From Haloactinospora alba (GTDB taxonomy: Bacteria > Actinomycetota > Actinomycetes > Streptosporangiales > Streptosporangiaceae), in assembly GCF_006717075.1 (NCBI RefSeq), contig NZ_VFQC01000001.1:1659501-1723500 (forward strand): a stretch of 64,000 nucleotides of DNA. The letters are read 5' to 3'. This document shows, one piece after another, positions 1 through 7,598 of the stretch. Positions within the stretch are counted from its first letter, which is position 1; every line of letters starts with the position of its first letter. The notes beneath the pieces are model-generated. The model was not told where the DNA came from. It was given only the letters and a program-made list of their open reading frames with translations, and did not search any database. The position numbers were made by a program, and so were the translations under genes.

Positions 1-1
1 G

Positions 2-1342
2 TACCCCGCGAGCACCACGAGGCCGATCCGGGGGGCGGTGCTGACGCAGGGGAACCTGCTGGCTGTCGGTGAGCGCCTCGCCGAGCGTATGCGGCCGGGT
101 GTGGAGTCCCGGGACGGGCGGGAGTGCACGTTGTTGCACGCGCCCTTGGCGGACGGCTTCGCGCAGACGACGCTTGTGGCCTGTGTACTGGGCCAGGTGC
201 GGGTGGGACTCTTGGAGGAGGGGAACTCGCTACTGAACGAGCTGCGAGTGTTCCGCCCCACGGTGTTGGTGACGCTTCCTCGGGTGTTGGAACGTGTCCA
301 CGCCCAGGAAAGGGCACGGATGCGTGAGAGCGGATGGGACAACCTCAACTCGTTCGAGGCAGCGACGGATGTGGCGATCGAGTTCGACAAGGCCGAGCGT
401 AAGGGGGCTTGGCGGCGTGTCTCACGCGCGATGTACGACTGGATCTTTTCCCGGCTCCGGGAAGCCCTGGGTGGGCGGGTCCGGTTCGTCGTGTGTGCTG
501 GTGGTGCGCTTCCCCTGTGGGTGGACCGGTTCTTCAACGGAGCCGGGATCCCCGTCTACCACGCGTTCGGCACGGTGGAAACCGCTCACGCGATAGCTGC
601 CAGCGCCCCGGGTAAGCGACGTTCCGGAACCGCCGGGCAACCGCTTCGAGACGTTGAGGTGCGGGTCTCGGGAACCGGGGAACTGTACGTGCGGGGACCC
701 GGGGTTTTCTCTGGTTACTGGAACGATGTGGAGGCGAGCCGGGCTGCGTTTCGTGACGGTTGGCTCGCCAGCGGGGTAGCCGGAACGGTCGACCCGGACG
801 GTTACGTTTCTGTGGGGGAGTGGCTGTCCCCCCACGCTGCTGGTTCGGCTTCCGGCGATGGGAACGAGCCAGCGGAGAGGGACGAGGGCTCCGCGACAGG
901 GACGCGGCTCCCGGAGAAAGCACCAGCTGACCCGGCCGGTGAGTACGTGGACGAGCTGGAGCAGCGGTTGCGTACGCATCCGCTGGTGAGCCAGGCGTTG
1001 GTGATCAGTGAGGGGCGGCCGTTCACGACTGCGCTCGTCACACTGGCCGGTGATCAGTTGGAGTACTGGCGCCTCGTCAACGGCAGGCCGTTGGCCATGT
1101 CTCCGCAGGAGATCGCCGCTGCCCCGGACATGGTGGCAGAGATCCAGGGTGTGGTGCAGGAGGCGAACGGTGCGGCCCCCGCCGCGGCCCAGATACGTGC
1201 CTTCCACATCCTCGCCGAGGAGTTCACGGTTCAGAGCGGATTGGTGCTGAGCTCGGGGGAACTGCGCCGTGCTGCCGTGCTGCGGGCTTTTGCCGAGGAG
1301 ATCGACGGCTTGTACCGGCAGGCGCAGCACCAGCACGAGTAG
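2..1342 (+). CDS. Degenerate AMP-binding acyl-CoA synthetase-like protein (5' partial)
   Basis: The reading frame is open from base 2, so the gene begins before the window. The fold is that of ANL-family long-chain acyl-CoA synthetases: a P-loop region at bases 2-60, the middle adenylation core, a GYW-type segment (SGYWNDVEASRAAFRDGW) and a C-terminal domain. The catalytic signatures are eroded. The usual YTSGTTGxPKG loop reads YPASTTRPIRG, the TGD aspartate that contacts the ribose is replaced (ASGVAG), and the GRxK hinge is lost to a low-complexity acidic linker around bases 820-950. The downstream part (VSQALVI...FTTALVTL) is still recognisable. It could be a pseudoenzyme or an enzyme with changed chemistry. 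Family assignment is firm; activity as a CoA ligase is doubtful. Confidence 0.75.
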   Translation, partial: YPASTTRPIRGAVLTQGNLLAVGERLAERMRPGVESRDGRECTLLHAPLADGFAQTTLVACVLGQVRVGLLEEGNSLLNELRVFRPTVLVTLPRVLERVHAQERARMRESGWDNLNSFEAATDVAIEFDKAERKGAWRRVSRAMYDWIFSRLREALGGRVRFVVCAGGALPLWVDRFFNGAGIPVYHAFGTVETAHAIAASAPGKRRSGTAGQPLRDVEVRVSGTGELYVRGPGVFSGYWNDVEASRAAFRDGWLASGVAGTVDPDGYVSVGEWLSPHAAGSASGDGNEPAERDEGSATGTRLPEKAPADPAGEYVDELEQRLRTHPLVSQALVISEGRPFTTALVTLAGDQLEYWRLVNGRPLAMSPQEIAAAPDMVAEIQGVVQEANGAAPAAAQIRAFHILAEEFTVQSGLVLSSGELRRAAVLRAFAEEIDGLYRQAQHQHE

Positions 1343-1349
1343 GGGCGGT

Positions 1350-1485
1350 GCGGCGGGTTCCCTTCGAGATCGGCGAAGATGGACCTGCCTGCCCAGCGAG
1401 CGTTGTTTGATCGAGGCCAGGGCCGGGCGGTGATGTCCTGCTCGTCGGTGGGGCAGCGGGCGTAGCCAGTGATCGTCTCGCTCAT
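1350..1485 (-). pseudogene. Serine resolvase N-terminal remnant
   Basis: The minus strand from 1485 starts MSETITGYARCPTDEQDITA, which matches the N-terminus of actinobacterial Tn3-type resolvases/invertases (GYARCSTDxQDLTAQR). The position of the catalytic serine is occupied by proline, and similarity fades after about 25 residues into a shifted frame. No downstream catalytic domain follows. This is a short relic, consistent with the other Tn3-type debris in the window. Confidence 0.55.
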
Positions 1486-1663
1486 GCCGGGTGGGCGTAC
1501 GGTTGGCCCCCGACACGCAGCTCCACCGATGTGAGACACCGCAGGTCCATCTCACGATCCTCCCGCGTTTTCAGAGCGTCGTGACCGACAGGCGGCTACT
1601 TCCGACTGCGCTTCCGGCCCTCGGCGTTGCCGACAACCCTGCCTTGACCAGACCATGCGTGCT

Positions 1664-2515
1664 TCACTGAAAGCCGGGAGACCAGACCCCGGTAGCTGCC
1701 GTGGCGCGGACATAGTCCCTGAAATCCCGCGGCTCTCGACGGAGAGCGCGCTGGACTCCATCGGCCAAACGAGCCCTGCGGCCATCGAAGACCTCAGCCA
1801 TAAGGTCGGCCAACGGCCTGGCGAAGGCGGCCGGCGTCGCCTGTTCCTTCAGCCGCTGGGTGAACTGCTCCAGACTGACCGGCTGGTAGCGCAACGTGCG
1901 CCCGGTGGCCTCGCCTATTTCCGCAACTGCTTCGGCGAACGTCAGCAGCCGCGGACCGGTCACCTCATAGGTCTCCCCGACGTGGCCATCCTCGGTGAGT
2001 GCTGCGCTCGCGACGTCCGCGATGTCCTCGGCATCAATGAAGGGCTCGGCCACCCGGCCTGCCGGCAGCGCCACCACACCCGTGCGGACCGCGTCAGCGA
2101 GGACGTCTTCACTGAAGTTCTGGGAAATGAAACCGGTGCGCACGACGGTCCACTCGGCGCCGGACTCGCGCACGGCCTCTTCGCAGCGCTCGGCTTCGCT
2201 CGCGCCACGATCGGCTAACAGCACCAGCCGCGTGACGCCGCAGCTTACCGCGAGTTCGGCGAAGGCACCCACTGTCTTCGCAGCCCCCGGGAACGCGGCG
2301 TCTGGGTGGTAGGCCACGTACGCCGCCCCCACACCCTGCAGGGCTGGCTCCCAGGTGGCCTGGTCGCGCCAGTCGAAAGGCGGGGTAGTGCTGCGCGAGC
2401 CGACCCGTACGGGCACTCCTCGCGCGGTGAGGCGTTCGACTACCCGCCGCCCCGTCTTGCCCGTCCCGGCCAGAACCAGTGTCTTCCTGCCATCCGTCGT
2501 CGTCATGACCCCCAT
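1664..2515 (-). CDS. NAD(P)-binding NmrA/QorB-type oxidoreductase
   Basis: A 283-residue atypical short-chain dehydrogenase fold. The N-terminal glycine-rich dinucleotide loop is VLAGTGKTGRRVVERL, followed by a Rossmann core and an NmrA-like C-terminal region (FAEAVAEIGEATGR). Proteins of this family are often NAD(P)H-dependent quinone reductases or redox sensors; the substrate cannot be read from the sequence. The start at 2515 (ATG) has an in-frame alternative ATG at 2506 behind a GGGGG stretch. It is divergent from the AraC-type regulator at 2589 with 73 bp between, so that regulator probably controls it. Confidence 0.8.
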   Translation of the reverse strand: MGVMTTTDGRKTLVLAGTGKTGRRVVERLTARGVPVRVGSRSTTPPFDWRDQATWEPALQGVGAAYVAYHPDAAFPGAAKTVGAFAELAVSCGVTRLVLLADRGASEAERCEEAVRESGAEWTVVRTGFISQNFSEDVLADAVRTGVVALPAGRVAEPFIDAEDIADVASAALTEDGHVGETYEVTGPRLLTFAEAVAEIGEATGRTLRYQPVSLEQFTQRLKEQATPAAFARPLADLMAEVFDGRRARLADGVQRALRREPRDFRDYVRATAATGVWSPGFQ

Positions 2516-2588
2516 TTCATACCGTCGCCGGCTAGACGCGGAATGGTTGAGAGGCTTGGGGGCGTGCTCGAGCGTCTAACCTGTCTGT

Positions 2589-3539
2589 GTGGATGCGTTG
2601 TCCGGTCTCCTCGCTGGCCCGCGGGCCAGGGGTGCCTTCATGTTGCGCTCGATCCTGAGCCCGCCGTGGTCGGTGCGGGTCCAGGACGAAGCCCAACTGA
2701 GCATCGTGGCGCTGACCCTGGGCACAGCCTGGGTGATTCCCGAAGCAGGAGAACCGCTGCGCCTGCGGCCCGGAGGCGTGGCGATCATGCGCGGTCCGGC
2801 CCCGTTCACCTTTGCCGACTCGCCCTCGACGCCGGTCCGGGTGGTCGTTCATCCCGGCCCCCGCCGCACAGCGAGGACCGGCGAATACCTGCGGGATGTC
2901 ATCGACCTGGGCCCGCGCACCTGGGGCAACGACACCGCAGACGATGCCGCGGTGATGCTGATCGGCAAATACCAGATGACCGGCGAGATCAGCCGCAGGC
3001 TCCTTCGCGTCCTCCCGTCCGTGTTGGTCCTCCCCCGTGGGCCGCAGGGTGCCGCTGGGCTCATCGAGCTGCTCGCCGAGGAAATCGCCCGTGAGGAGCC
3101 GGGTCAGCAGGCCGTCCTGGACCGGCTACTGGACCTGCTGCTCGTGACCACCCTCCGGTCATGGTTCGCACACTCACCCGCTCAAGCGCCGACCGGGTAC
3201 CGCGCCTTGTCCGATCCCGTGGTCGGCCCGGCGCTACGTGACCTCCACAGCGACCCCGCCCGTCCTTGGACCGTGGCCACGCTGGCTTCCCGTGTGGGGA
3301 TCTCTCGGGCAGCACTGGCGCGCCGTTTCACCGACCTGGTCGGTCAGCCGCCCATGGCCTACCTCACGGATTGGCGCCTGGACCTGGCAGCCGACCTGCT
3401 CGATGAGCCAGAGGTCACGATTGACTCTGCGGCCCGACAGGTCGGCTACTCCAGCGCATCCGCGCTTAGCACCGCATTCAAACGGGACCGTGGGATCAGT
3501 CCCCGACAGTTCCGAGCGAGATCGGACTCGAAGAAGTGA
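2589..3539 (+). CDS. AraC-family transcriptional regulator with cupin_6 sensor domain
   Basis: 316 residues from a GTG start. The N-terminal half (to about residue 200) is the AraC-binding-like cupin_6 domain beginning MDALSGLLAGPRARGAFMLR, typical of actinobacterial regulators. The C-terminal 100 residues carry two helix-turn-helix units (WTVATLASRVGISRAALARR and VTIDSAARQVGYSSASALST). Length is normal for the family. It lies head to head with the NmrA-type reductase gene, the classic arrangement for this regulator class, so control of that reductase is a reasonable inference. The inducer is unknown. Confidence 0.88.
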   Translation: MDALSGLLAGPRARGAFMLRSILSPPWSVRVQDEAQLSIVALTLGTAWVIPEAGEPLRLRPGGVAIMRGPAPFTFADSPSTPVRVVVHPGPRRTARTGEYLRDVIDLGPRTWGNDTADDAAVMLIGKYQMTGEISRRLLRVLPSVLVLPRGPQGAAGLIELLAEEIAREEPGQQAVLDRLLDLLLVTTLRSWFAHSPAQAPTGYRALSDPVVGPALRDLHSDPARPWTVATLASRVGISRAALARRFTDLVGQPPMAYLTDWRLDLAADLLDEPEVTIDSAARQVGYSSASALSTAFKRDRGISPRQFRARSDSKK

Positions 3540-3599
3540 GTGTCCGATTGCCCATCCCTCATCGAGACGGGTTCGGGAGGTCGAGACGTGTGGTCATGT

Positions 3600-3778
3600 C
3601 CAGGCGGGAGCGTCCGTAGGGGTTGATGTCGGACCAGGACATCAACCTGCAGTCCAGCATCGCTGGCACGAGCCATTCCCTCACTCCGCCACTGCGGATC
3701 ACGGGCGTCGAAGACGGCGTTGGCCAGCCTGTTGACGGCCGCGCGAAGGTTGCGCGGGCGGTCAAGCTTTGGCGCACG
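3600..3778 (-). pseudogene. Tn3-family transposase remnant
   Basis: Reading the minus strand, one frame gives NLRAAVNRLANAVFDARDPQ followed by WRSEGMARASD, matching the Tn3 transposase core (NLRxAVxxLxNAxFAxRDPxxWGEGTAxASDS) that holds the first catalytic aspartate. A second frame gives SDINPYGRSRLDM, similar to the C-terminal HINxYGRxxLDM region. The two pieces are fused by deletion and frameshift, so this is a non-functional scrap. It fills most of the gap between the AraC regulator and the sugar-transport operon. Confidence 0.5.
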
Positions 3779-3939
3779 TGCCGATGTTGGTGCCTGGGGC
3801 GAACAGGAACGCTACCGCGCCGTGATTCGCCCCTCGGGTCAGCTTCGGGAACTCAGGAGACCCGGTGGGTGCGGCCGCGCGTCGCGTTACTTCTCGTTTT
3901 TGTTTTTAACGAGAAGCACTAACTGGTTTCGCTCCCCAG

Positions 3940-3957
3940 TGTGTTTGTACGAACACA
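3940..3957. promoter_or_regulatory. Palindromic operator TGTGTTTGTACGAACACA
   Basis: An 18-bp near-perfect palindrome centred on GTAC (TGTGTT-TGTACG-AACACA; one mismatched pair) lies about 120 bp upstream of the lipoprotein start, in AT-rich DNA. The shape suits a LacI- or GntR-type repressor. No adjacent gene encodes one, so the regulator would act in trans. Confidence 0.5.
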
Positions 3958-3985
3958 AAATGTATTTGTAGTGATGGGTTCCTCT

Positions 3986-4024
3986 TTGTGCAAATTCTTG
4001 CTAGTTTTTGCGCAATCCTTGCGT
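3986..4024. promoter_or_regulatory. Paired TTGxGCAA/TTGC operator-like half-sites
   Basis: Two imperfect inverted repeats lie in tandem: TTGTGCAA-N4-TTGC (3986-4001) and TTGCGCAA-N3-TTGCGT (4008-4024). They resemble the cleaner palindrome upstream of the alpha-amylase gene (44422-44441). LacI-family MalR-type repressors of actinobacteria bind TTGC-rich palindromes, so this is a candidate MalR-like operator. The regulator gene is not in the window. Confidence 0.45.
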
Positions 4025-4075
4025 TTCGTGGCGAGGAGGAGAGGCAGTACCACCTGGCCCAGGAGGGGACCCCCC

Positions 4076-5356
4076 ATGCGACGCACGTGTTTCGGAGCGG
4101 TGAGCGCCACTCTGCTCCTGCTCGCTTCCGGCTGTGGCAGCGGTGGAGAACAGCAGGAGACCGCTGACCCCCAGGAGGTCAGCGGCGAGATCACTTTTTG
4201 GGACACCTCGGATGCCACGAACGAGGCTCCGGTGTTCGAGGAACTCGTCGAGGAGTTCAACGACACCTACCCCCAGGTGACCGTGAACTACGAGAACGTA
4301 CCTTTCGACGACGCCCAGGACAATTTCAAAACAGCAGCGCAATCAGGTGAGGGTGCGCCCGACGTCATGCGTGTGGATGTCGCGTGGGTACCGGAGATGG
4401 CCTCGTTGGGCTATCTGGCCCCGTTGGACGGGACACGTGCTCTCCAGGAGAGCGAGGACTTCCTGGAGACACCGCTGTCAAGCACACGACACAAGGGACA
4501 AACCTATGCTGTCCCGCAGGTCACGGACTCACTGGGGCTGTTGTACAACAAGGACCTGTTGGAGGAGGCCGGAGTCGACAGCCCTCCCGAAACCATGGAG
4601 GAGCTCCGTGAAGCCGGTCTGACGGTCGCCGAGGAGACCGACGCCGACGGTTTCTACGTCAACGCCTCGGATGGTTTCTACCTTCTCCCGCACTACTACG
4701 CGCACGGCGGGGATCTACTCGACACCCGGGAGAAACGGATCACCGTCAACAGCGACACGGGTGTGGCCGCCGTCGAGGAGGTGCTGGACCTCATCGACTC
4801 GGGCGCAGCCGCGGAGCCGGCGCTGACGGACACCTACGCCACCATGCAGACCGCCTTCAAGGAGGGTGAGGTCGCCATGATCTTCAACGGCCCCTGGGCT
4901 ATGGAGGACATACGTGCGGGGTCAGCGTTTTCCGAGGACCTGGACAACATGGGGGTAGCGCCCGTTCCGGCGGGACCGGAAGGCCAGGGCGGGCCCACCG
5001 GTGGTCACGACTATGCCGTTTACGCCGGATCCGAACAGTTGGACGCCTCCTACCTGTTCACCCGGTTCATGGCCTCAGAGGAGAGCCAGGCCAGAATCGC
5101 TGCCGAACTTGGGCTGCTTCCCACGCGTTCTTCGGTGTACGAGCGTGACAGCGTCGCCGGTAATCACACCGTCTCCGCGTTCACCCCTGTCGTTGAGGAC
5201 GCCCAACCCGGTGTGTGGATACCGCAGAGCGGCACGTTGTTCGAACCGTTCGAGACAGAGATCCCGGCCGCGGTATCCGGTGAGACCACCCCCGAGCAGG
5301 CCCTCGACGCCATTGCCGACAGATACTCCTCCTCCCTTCCGGAGGAATGGGAATAA
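4076..5356 (+). CDS. Maltose-type ABC transporter substrate-binding lipoprotein
   Basis: 426 residues. The ATG at 4076 is chosen because AGGAGGGG lies just upstream (4061-4068) and the first residues form a lipoprotein signal peptide with lipobox LLASGC (Cys20). Motifs of family-1 binding proteins follow: GEITFWDTS, PDVMRVDVAWVPEMA, YAVPQVTDSLGLLYNKDLLEEAG, and MIFNGPWAME. It captures a sugar outside the membrane for the two permeases encoded directly downstream. Similarity is closest to maltose/maltodextrin or trehalose binders, but the ligand is inferred. No ATPase gene is in the cluster, as in Streptomyces, where a shared MsiK-type ATPase serves many importers. Confidence 0.88.
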   Translation: MRRTCFGAVSATLLLLASGCGSGGEQQETADPQEVSGEITFWDTSDATNEAPVFEELVEEFNDTYPQVTVNYENVPFDDAQDNFKTAAQSGEGAPDVMRVDVAWVPEMASLGYLAPLDGTRALQESEDFLETPLSSTRHKGQTYAVPQVTDSLGLLYNKDLLEEAGVDSPPETMEELREAGLTVAEETDADGFYVNASDGFYLLPHYYAHGGDLLDTREKRITVNSDTGVAAVEEVLDLIDSGAAAEPALTDTYATMQTAFKEGEVAMIFNGPWAMEDIRAGSAFSEDLDNMGVAPVPAGPEGQGGPTGGHDYAVYAGSEQLDASYLFTRFMASEESQARIAAELGLLPTRSSVYERDSVAGNHTVSAFTPVVEDAQPGVWIPQSGTLFEPFETEIPAAVSGETTPEQALDAIADRYSSSLPEEWE

Positions 5357-6366
5357 CAACCATGGCTACGTTGCGCTCGGAAAACAGCAGGAGCCACGTT
5401 CCCCTTCCCCCCGGAGGCCGTTACCGCAACGGAAGCGGTGGGCGGGTTCGTGATTTCCTCTCTTCCCATTTCTACGCCTGGACGATGGCGGCTCCCGTCG
5501 TCATCGTCATGGCGGTACTCATCGGATACCCGCTGGCACGAGGGTTTTACCTGTCCCTGACGAACGCCACCGAAGCCAACGTCGCTCGAGACATCGGTAT
5601 GAACGACATACCGGCAAGCTATGACTTCGTCGGTGCGGACAACTACCTGGCCATCCTCACGGGAGAGGTGGGCGACTTCTGGCCTCGCCTGGCATGGACA
5701 GTTGTCTGGACCGTGGTGTGCGTCGTTGCGCACTACGGCCTGGGAATGGCTCTGGCGATTCTGCTCAACCGGCCGATTCGCGGGCGGACGGCGTACCGGG
5801 TTCTGATGGTCCTCCCCTGGGCCGTGCCCCCGTTCGTGAGCGCTTTCATATGGCGCTATCTCTACAACCATGAATACGGGGTCATCAACGCGGCGCTGGA
5901 AAACGTGGGGCTCGCTCCGGTCGCGTGGCTGAACGACCCGACGGTCGCGAAACTCTCGGTGATCGTCGTCAACGTGTGGCTCGGCGTACCGTTCATGATG
6001 CTCGCGCTTTTGGGAGGTCTGCAGTCGATCCCCCGGGAGTACTATGAGGCGGCCCGCGTGGACGGGGCCTCATCGCTGCAGCGGTTCTTCCACATCACTC
6101 TTCCCGGACTACGGCCGGTGAGCGCTCCAGTGGTGCTGTTGGGAACGATATGGACGTTCAACCAGTTTCCCGTTATCTACCTGGTCACCGGGGGTGGTCC
6201 GGGTGACAGCACCGAGCTTCTCGTCACCTACGCCTTCCGAATGGCGTTCCAGGGGATCAGGGACTATGGAGGATCGGCGGCGTACGGAATCCTGATACTC
6301 GCGCTCCTGATGGTGATGGCATTCGTTTACCAGCGTTCATTGTGGCGAGGAGGACAAGCATGGTGA
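5347..6366 (+). CDS. Sugar ABC transporter permease (MalF-like)
   Basis: 339 residues with about six membrane segments, starting after a hydrophilic 40-residue N-terminus. The cytoplasmic EAA loop that docks the ATPase is clear (EYYEAARVDGASSLQRFFHI). The ATG at 5347 overlaps the end of the binding-protein gene by 10 bp, with GGAGG immediately before it; an ATG at 5362 is an alternative with GGAGG about 16 bp upstream. Translational coupling within a three-gene operon is likely. It forms the transmembrane channel with the next gene product. Confidence 0.88.
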   Translation: MGITTMATLRSENSRSHVPLPPGGRYRNGSGGRVRDFLSSHFYAWTMAAPVVIVMAVLIGYPLARGFYLSLTNATEANVARDIGMNDIPASYDFVGADNYLAILTGEVGDFWPRLAWTVVWTVVCVVAHYGLGMALAILLNRPIRGRTAYRVLMVLPWAVPPFVSAFIWRYLYNHEYGVINAALENVGLAPVAWLNDPTVAKLSVIVVNVWLGVPFMMLALLGGLQSIPREYYEAARVDGASSLQRFFHITLPGLRPVSAPVVLLGTIWTFNQFPVIYLVTGGGPGDSTELLVTYAFRMAFQGIRDYGGSAAYGILILALLMVMAFVYQRSLWRGGQAW

Positions 6367-7199
6367 GCGCTGTTACGCGTCACCTCTCGGCAGGTGCCGC
6401 TCGGCACGCTGTTCTTGTCGGAGCAAGCGCAGTTTCGGTTTTTCCGGTCGTCTGGATACTTCTGACCTCGTTGAAACCGCGGGGGGCGTGGCAGACCGCC
6501 GAGGTCGAGCTGTTCTACTCGCCGAACCTGGAAAACTACACTCAGGTTCTCACTTCCAGTTCTTTTCTGTTGTGGTTTTCCAACTCCGTCGTGGTGGCCG
6601 GCGGAACGACACTGGTCGCTGTGTTCGTCGCCGCGACGACCGGATACGCGCTGAGTCGTTTCAGGTTCCCCGGGATGCGGCCGCTTCTGTGGTCCCTTCT
6701 CATCACCCAGATGTTCCCGGTTGCCATACTGATCGTTCCGATATACAACGTTCTCGCCGGAATGGGGTTGATCAACAACCACGCGGGTCTCATCCTCACG
6801 TATCTCACCATAGCGATACCGTTCTGCGCGTGGATGTTGCGTGGCTACATGGACAGCATTCCCGTGGAGATTGATGAGGCAGGGCGCATGGACGGACTGA
6901 GCCCATGGGGAACATTCTTCAGACTGATCCTCCCGCTGTCCCGTCCGGGAGTCGCCGTCGTGGCGTTCTACGCCTTCATCACAGCGTGGGGAGAGGTCGC
7001 TTATGCGACAGCGTTCATGACATCCGAGAGTAACTACACCCTTGCGGTGGGGTTGGGGCAGTTCGTGGGGCAGCAGAAGGCCGAGTGGGGGATGCTGAGT
7101 GCCGCTTCGGTCCTCATCGCCGCCCCCGCGACTGTCGTGTTCCTCCTGGTGCAGCGTCACCTGGTGAGTGGGCTGACGGCAGGAGGGACGAAATCGTGA
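6360..7199 (+). CDS. Sugar ABC transporter permease (MalG-like)
   Basis: 279 residues from the ATG at 6360, preceded by GAGGAGG and overlapping the previous gene by 7 bp; an upstream in-frame GTG (6342) is less likely. It has about six membrane segments and the EAA loop IPVEIDEAGRMDGLSPWGTF. It pairs with the MalF-like permease. Its last 184 bp are repeated in a second copy at 7387-7570 by a tandem duplication, but this first copy keeps its natural end, so the gene is intact. Confidence 0.88.
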   Translation: MVSAVTRHLSAGAARHAVLVGASAVSVFPVVWILLTSLKPRGAWQTAEVELFYSPNLENYTQVLTSSSFLLWFSNSVVVAGGTTLVAVFVAATTGYALSRFRFPGMRPLLWSLLITQMFPVAILIVPIYNVLAGMGLINNHAGLILTYLTIAIPFCAWMLRGYMDSIPVEIDEAGRMDGLSPWGTFFRLILPLSRPGVAVVAFYAFITAWGEVAYATAFMTSESNYTLAVGLGQFVGQQKAEWGMLSAASVLIAAPATVVFLLVQRHLVSGLTAGGTKS

Positions 7200-7227
7200 G
7201 GTTCACACAGGGGCGCGCTCCCCGCGG

Positions 7228-7386
7228 TCACCACCAACGCACATCACTGGCAGCCGGCAGGGCGCCGACCTCTGTCTCCGTGTGGGAGTTCAGTTCCGTC
7301 CGCAGCTGGTTCCATGCGGCTTTCGCCGTGTTGTCCGTTCCCGTGCAGTCTCCCCGCTGTTCGCAAGCGACGCGTTGGGACAGGGA
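7228..7386 (-). pseudogene. Duplicated 3' fragment of the secreted-protein gene
   Basis: This copy, in the first repeat unit, encodes only the C-terminal 50 or so residues (ending GALPAASDVRWW) of the secreted protein whose complete gene ends at 7599. It is cut off at the repeat junction at 7386. Confidence 0.85.
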
Positions 7387-7570
7387 CATGACATCCGAGA
7401 GTAACTACACCCTTGCGGTGGGGTTGGGGCAGTTCGTGGGGCAGCAGAAGGCCGAGTGGGGGATGCTGAGTGCCGCTTCGGTCCTCATCGCCGCCCCCGC
7501 GACTGTCGTGTTCCTCCTGGTGCAGCGTCACCTGGTGAGTGGGCTGACGGCAGGAGGGACGAAATCGTGA
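7387..7570 (+). pseudogene. Duplicated 3' fragment of the MalG-like permease gene
   Basis: This is the second copy of the last 184 bp of the permease gene, produced by the tandem duplication. It has no start signal or membrane domain of its own. A spurious open frame runs into it from the first repeat unit. Confidence 0.85.
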
Positions 7571-7598
7571 GGTTCACACAGGGGCGCGCTCCCCGCGG

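Larger units (their letters stand above)
3540..4075. other. Intergenic region with Tn3 scrap and sugar-operon promoter
   Basis: The 536 bp between the AraC gene and the lipoprotein gene hold the Tn3 remnant at 3600-3778 and then an unusually AT-rich stretch (3895-4030) with palindromic operators. I see no intact gene here. Confidence 0.6.

Noticed and set aside
422-1555. Long minus-strand frame opposite the AMP-binding gene
   Set aside because: It is the shadow of a well-matched plus-strand gene; its translation shows no family motif and no ribosome-binding site.
7085-7570. Plus-strand frame across the duplicated segment
   Set aside because: It arises only because the tandem duplication joins two out-of-frame copies; it has no independent start signal.
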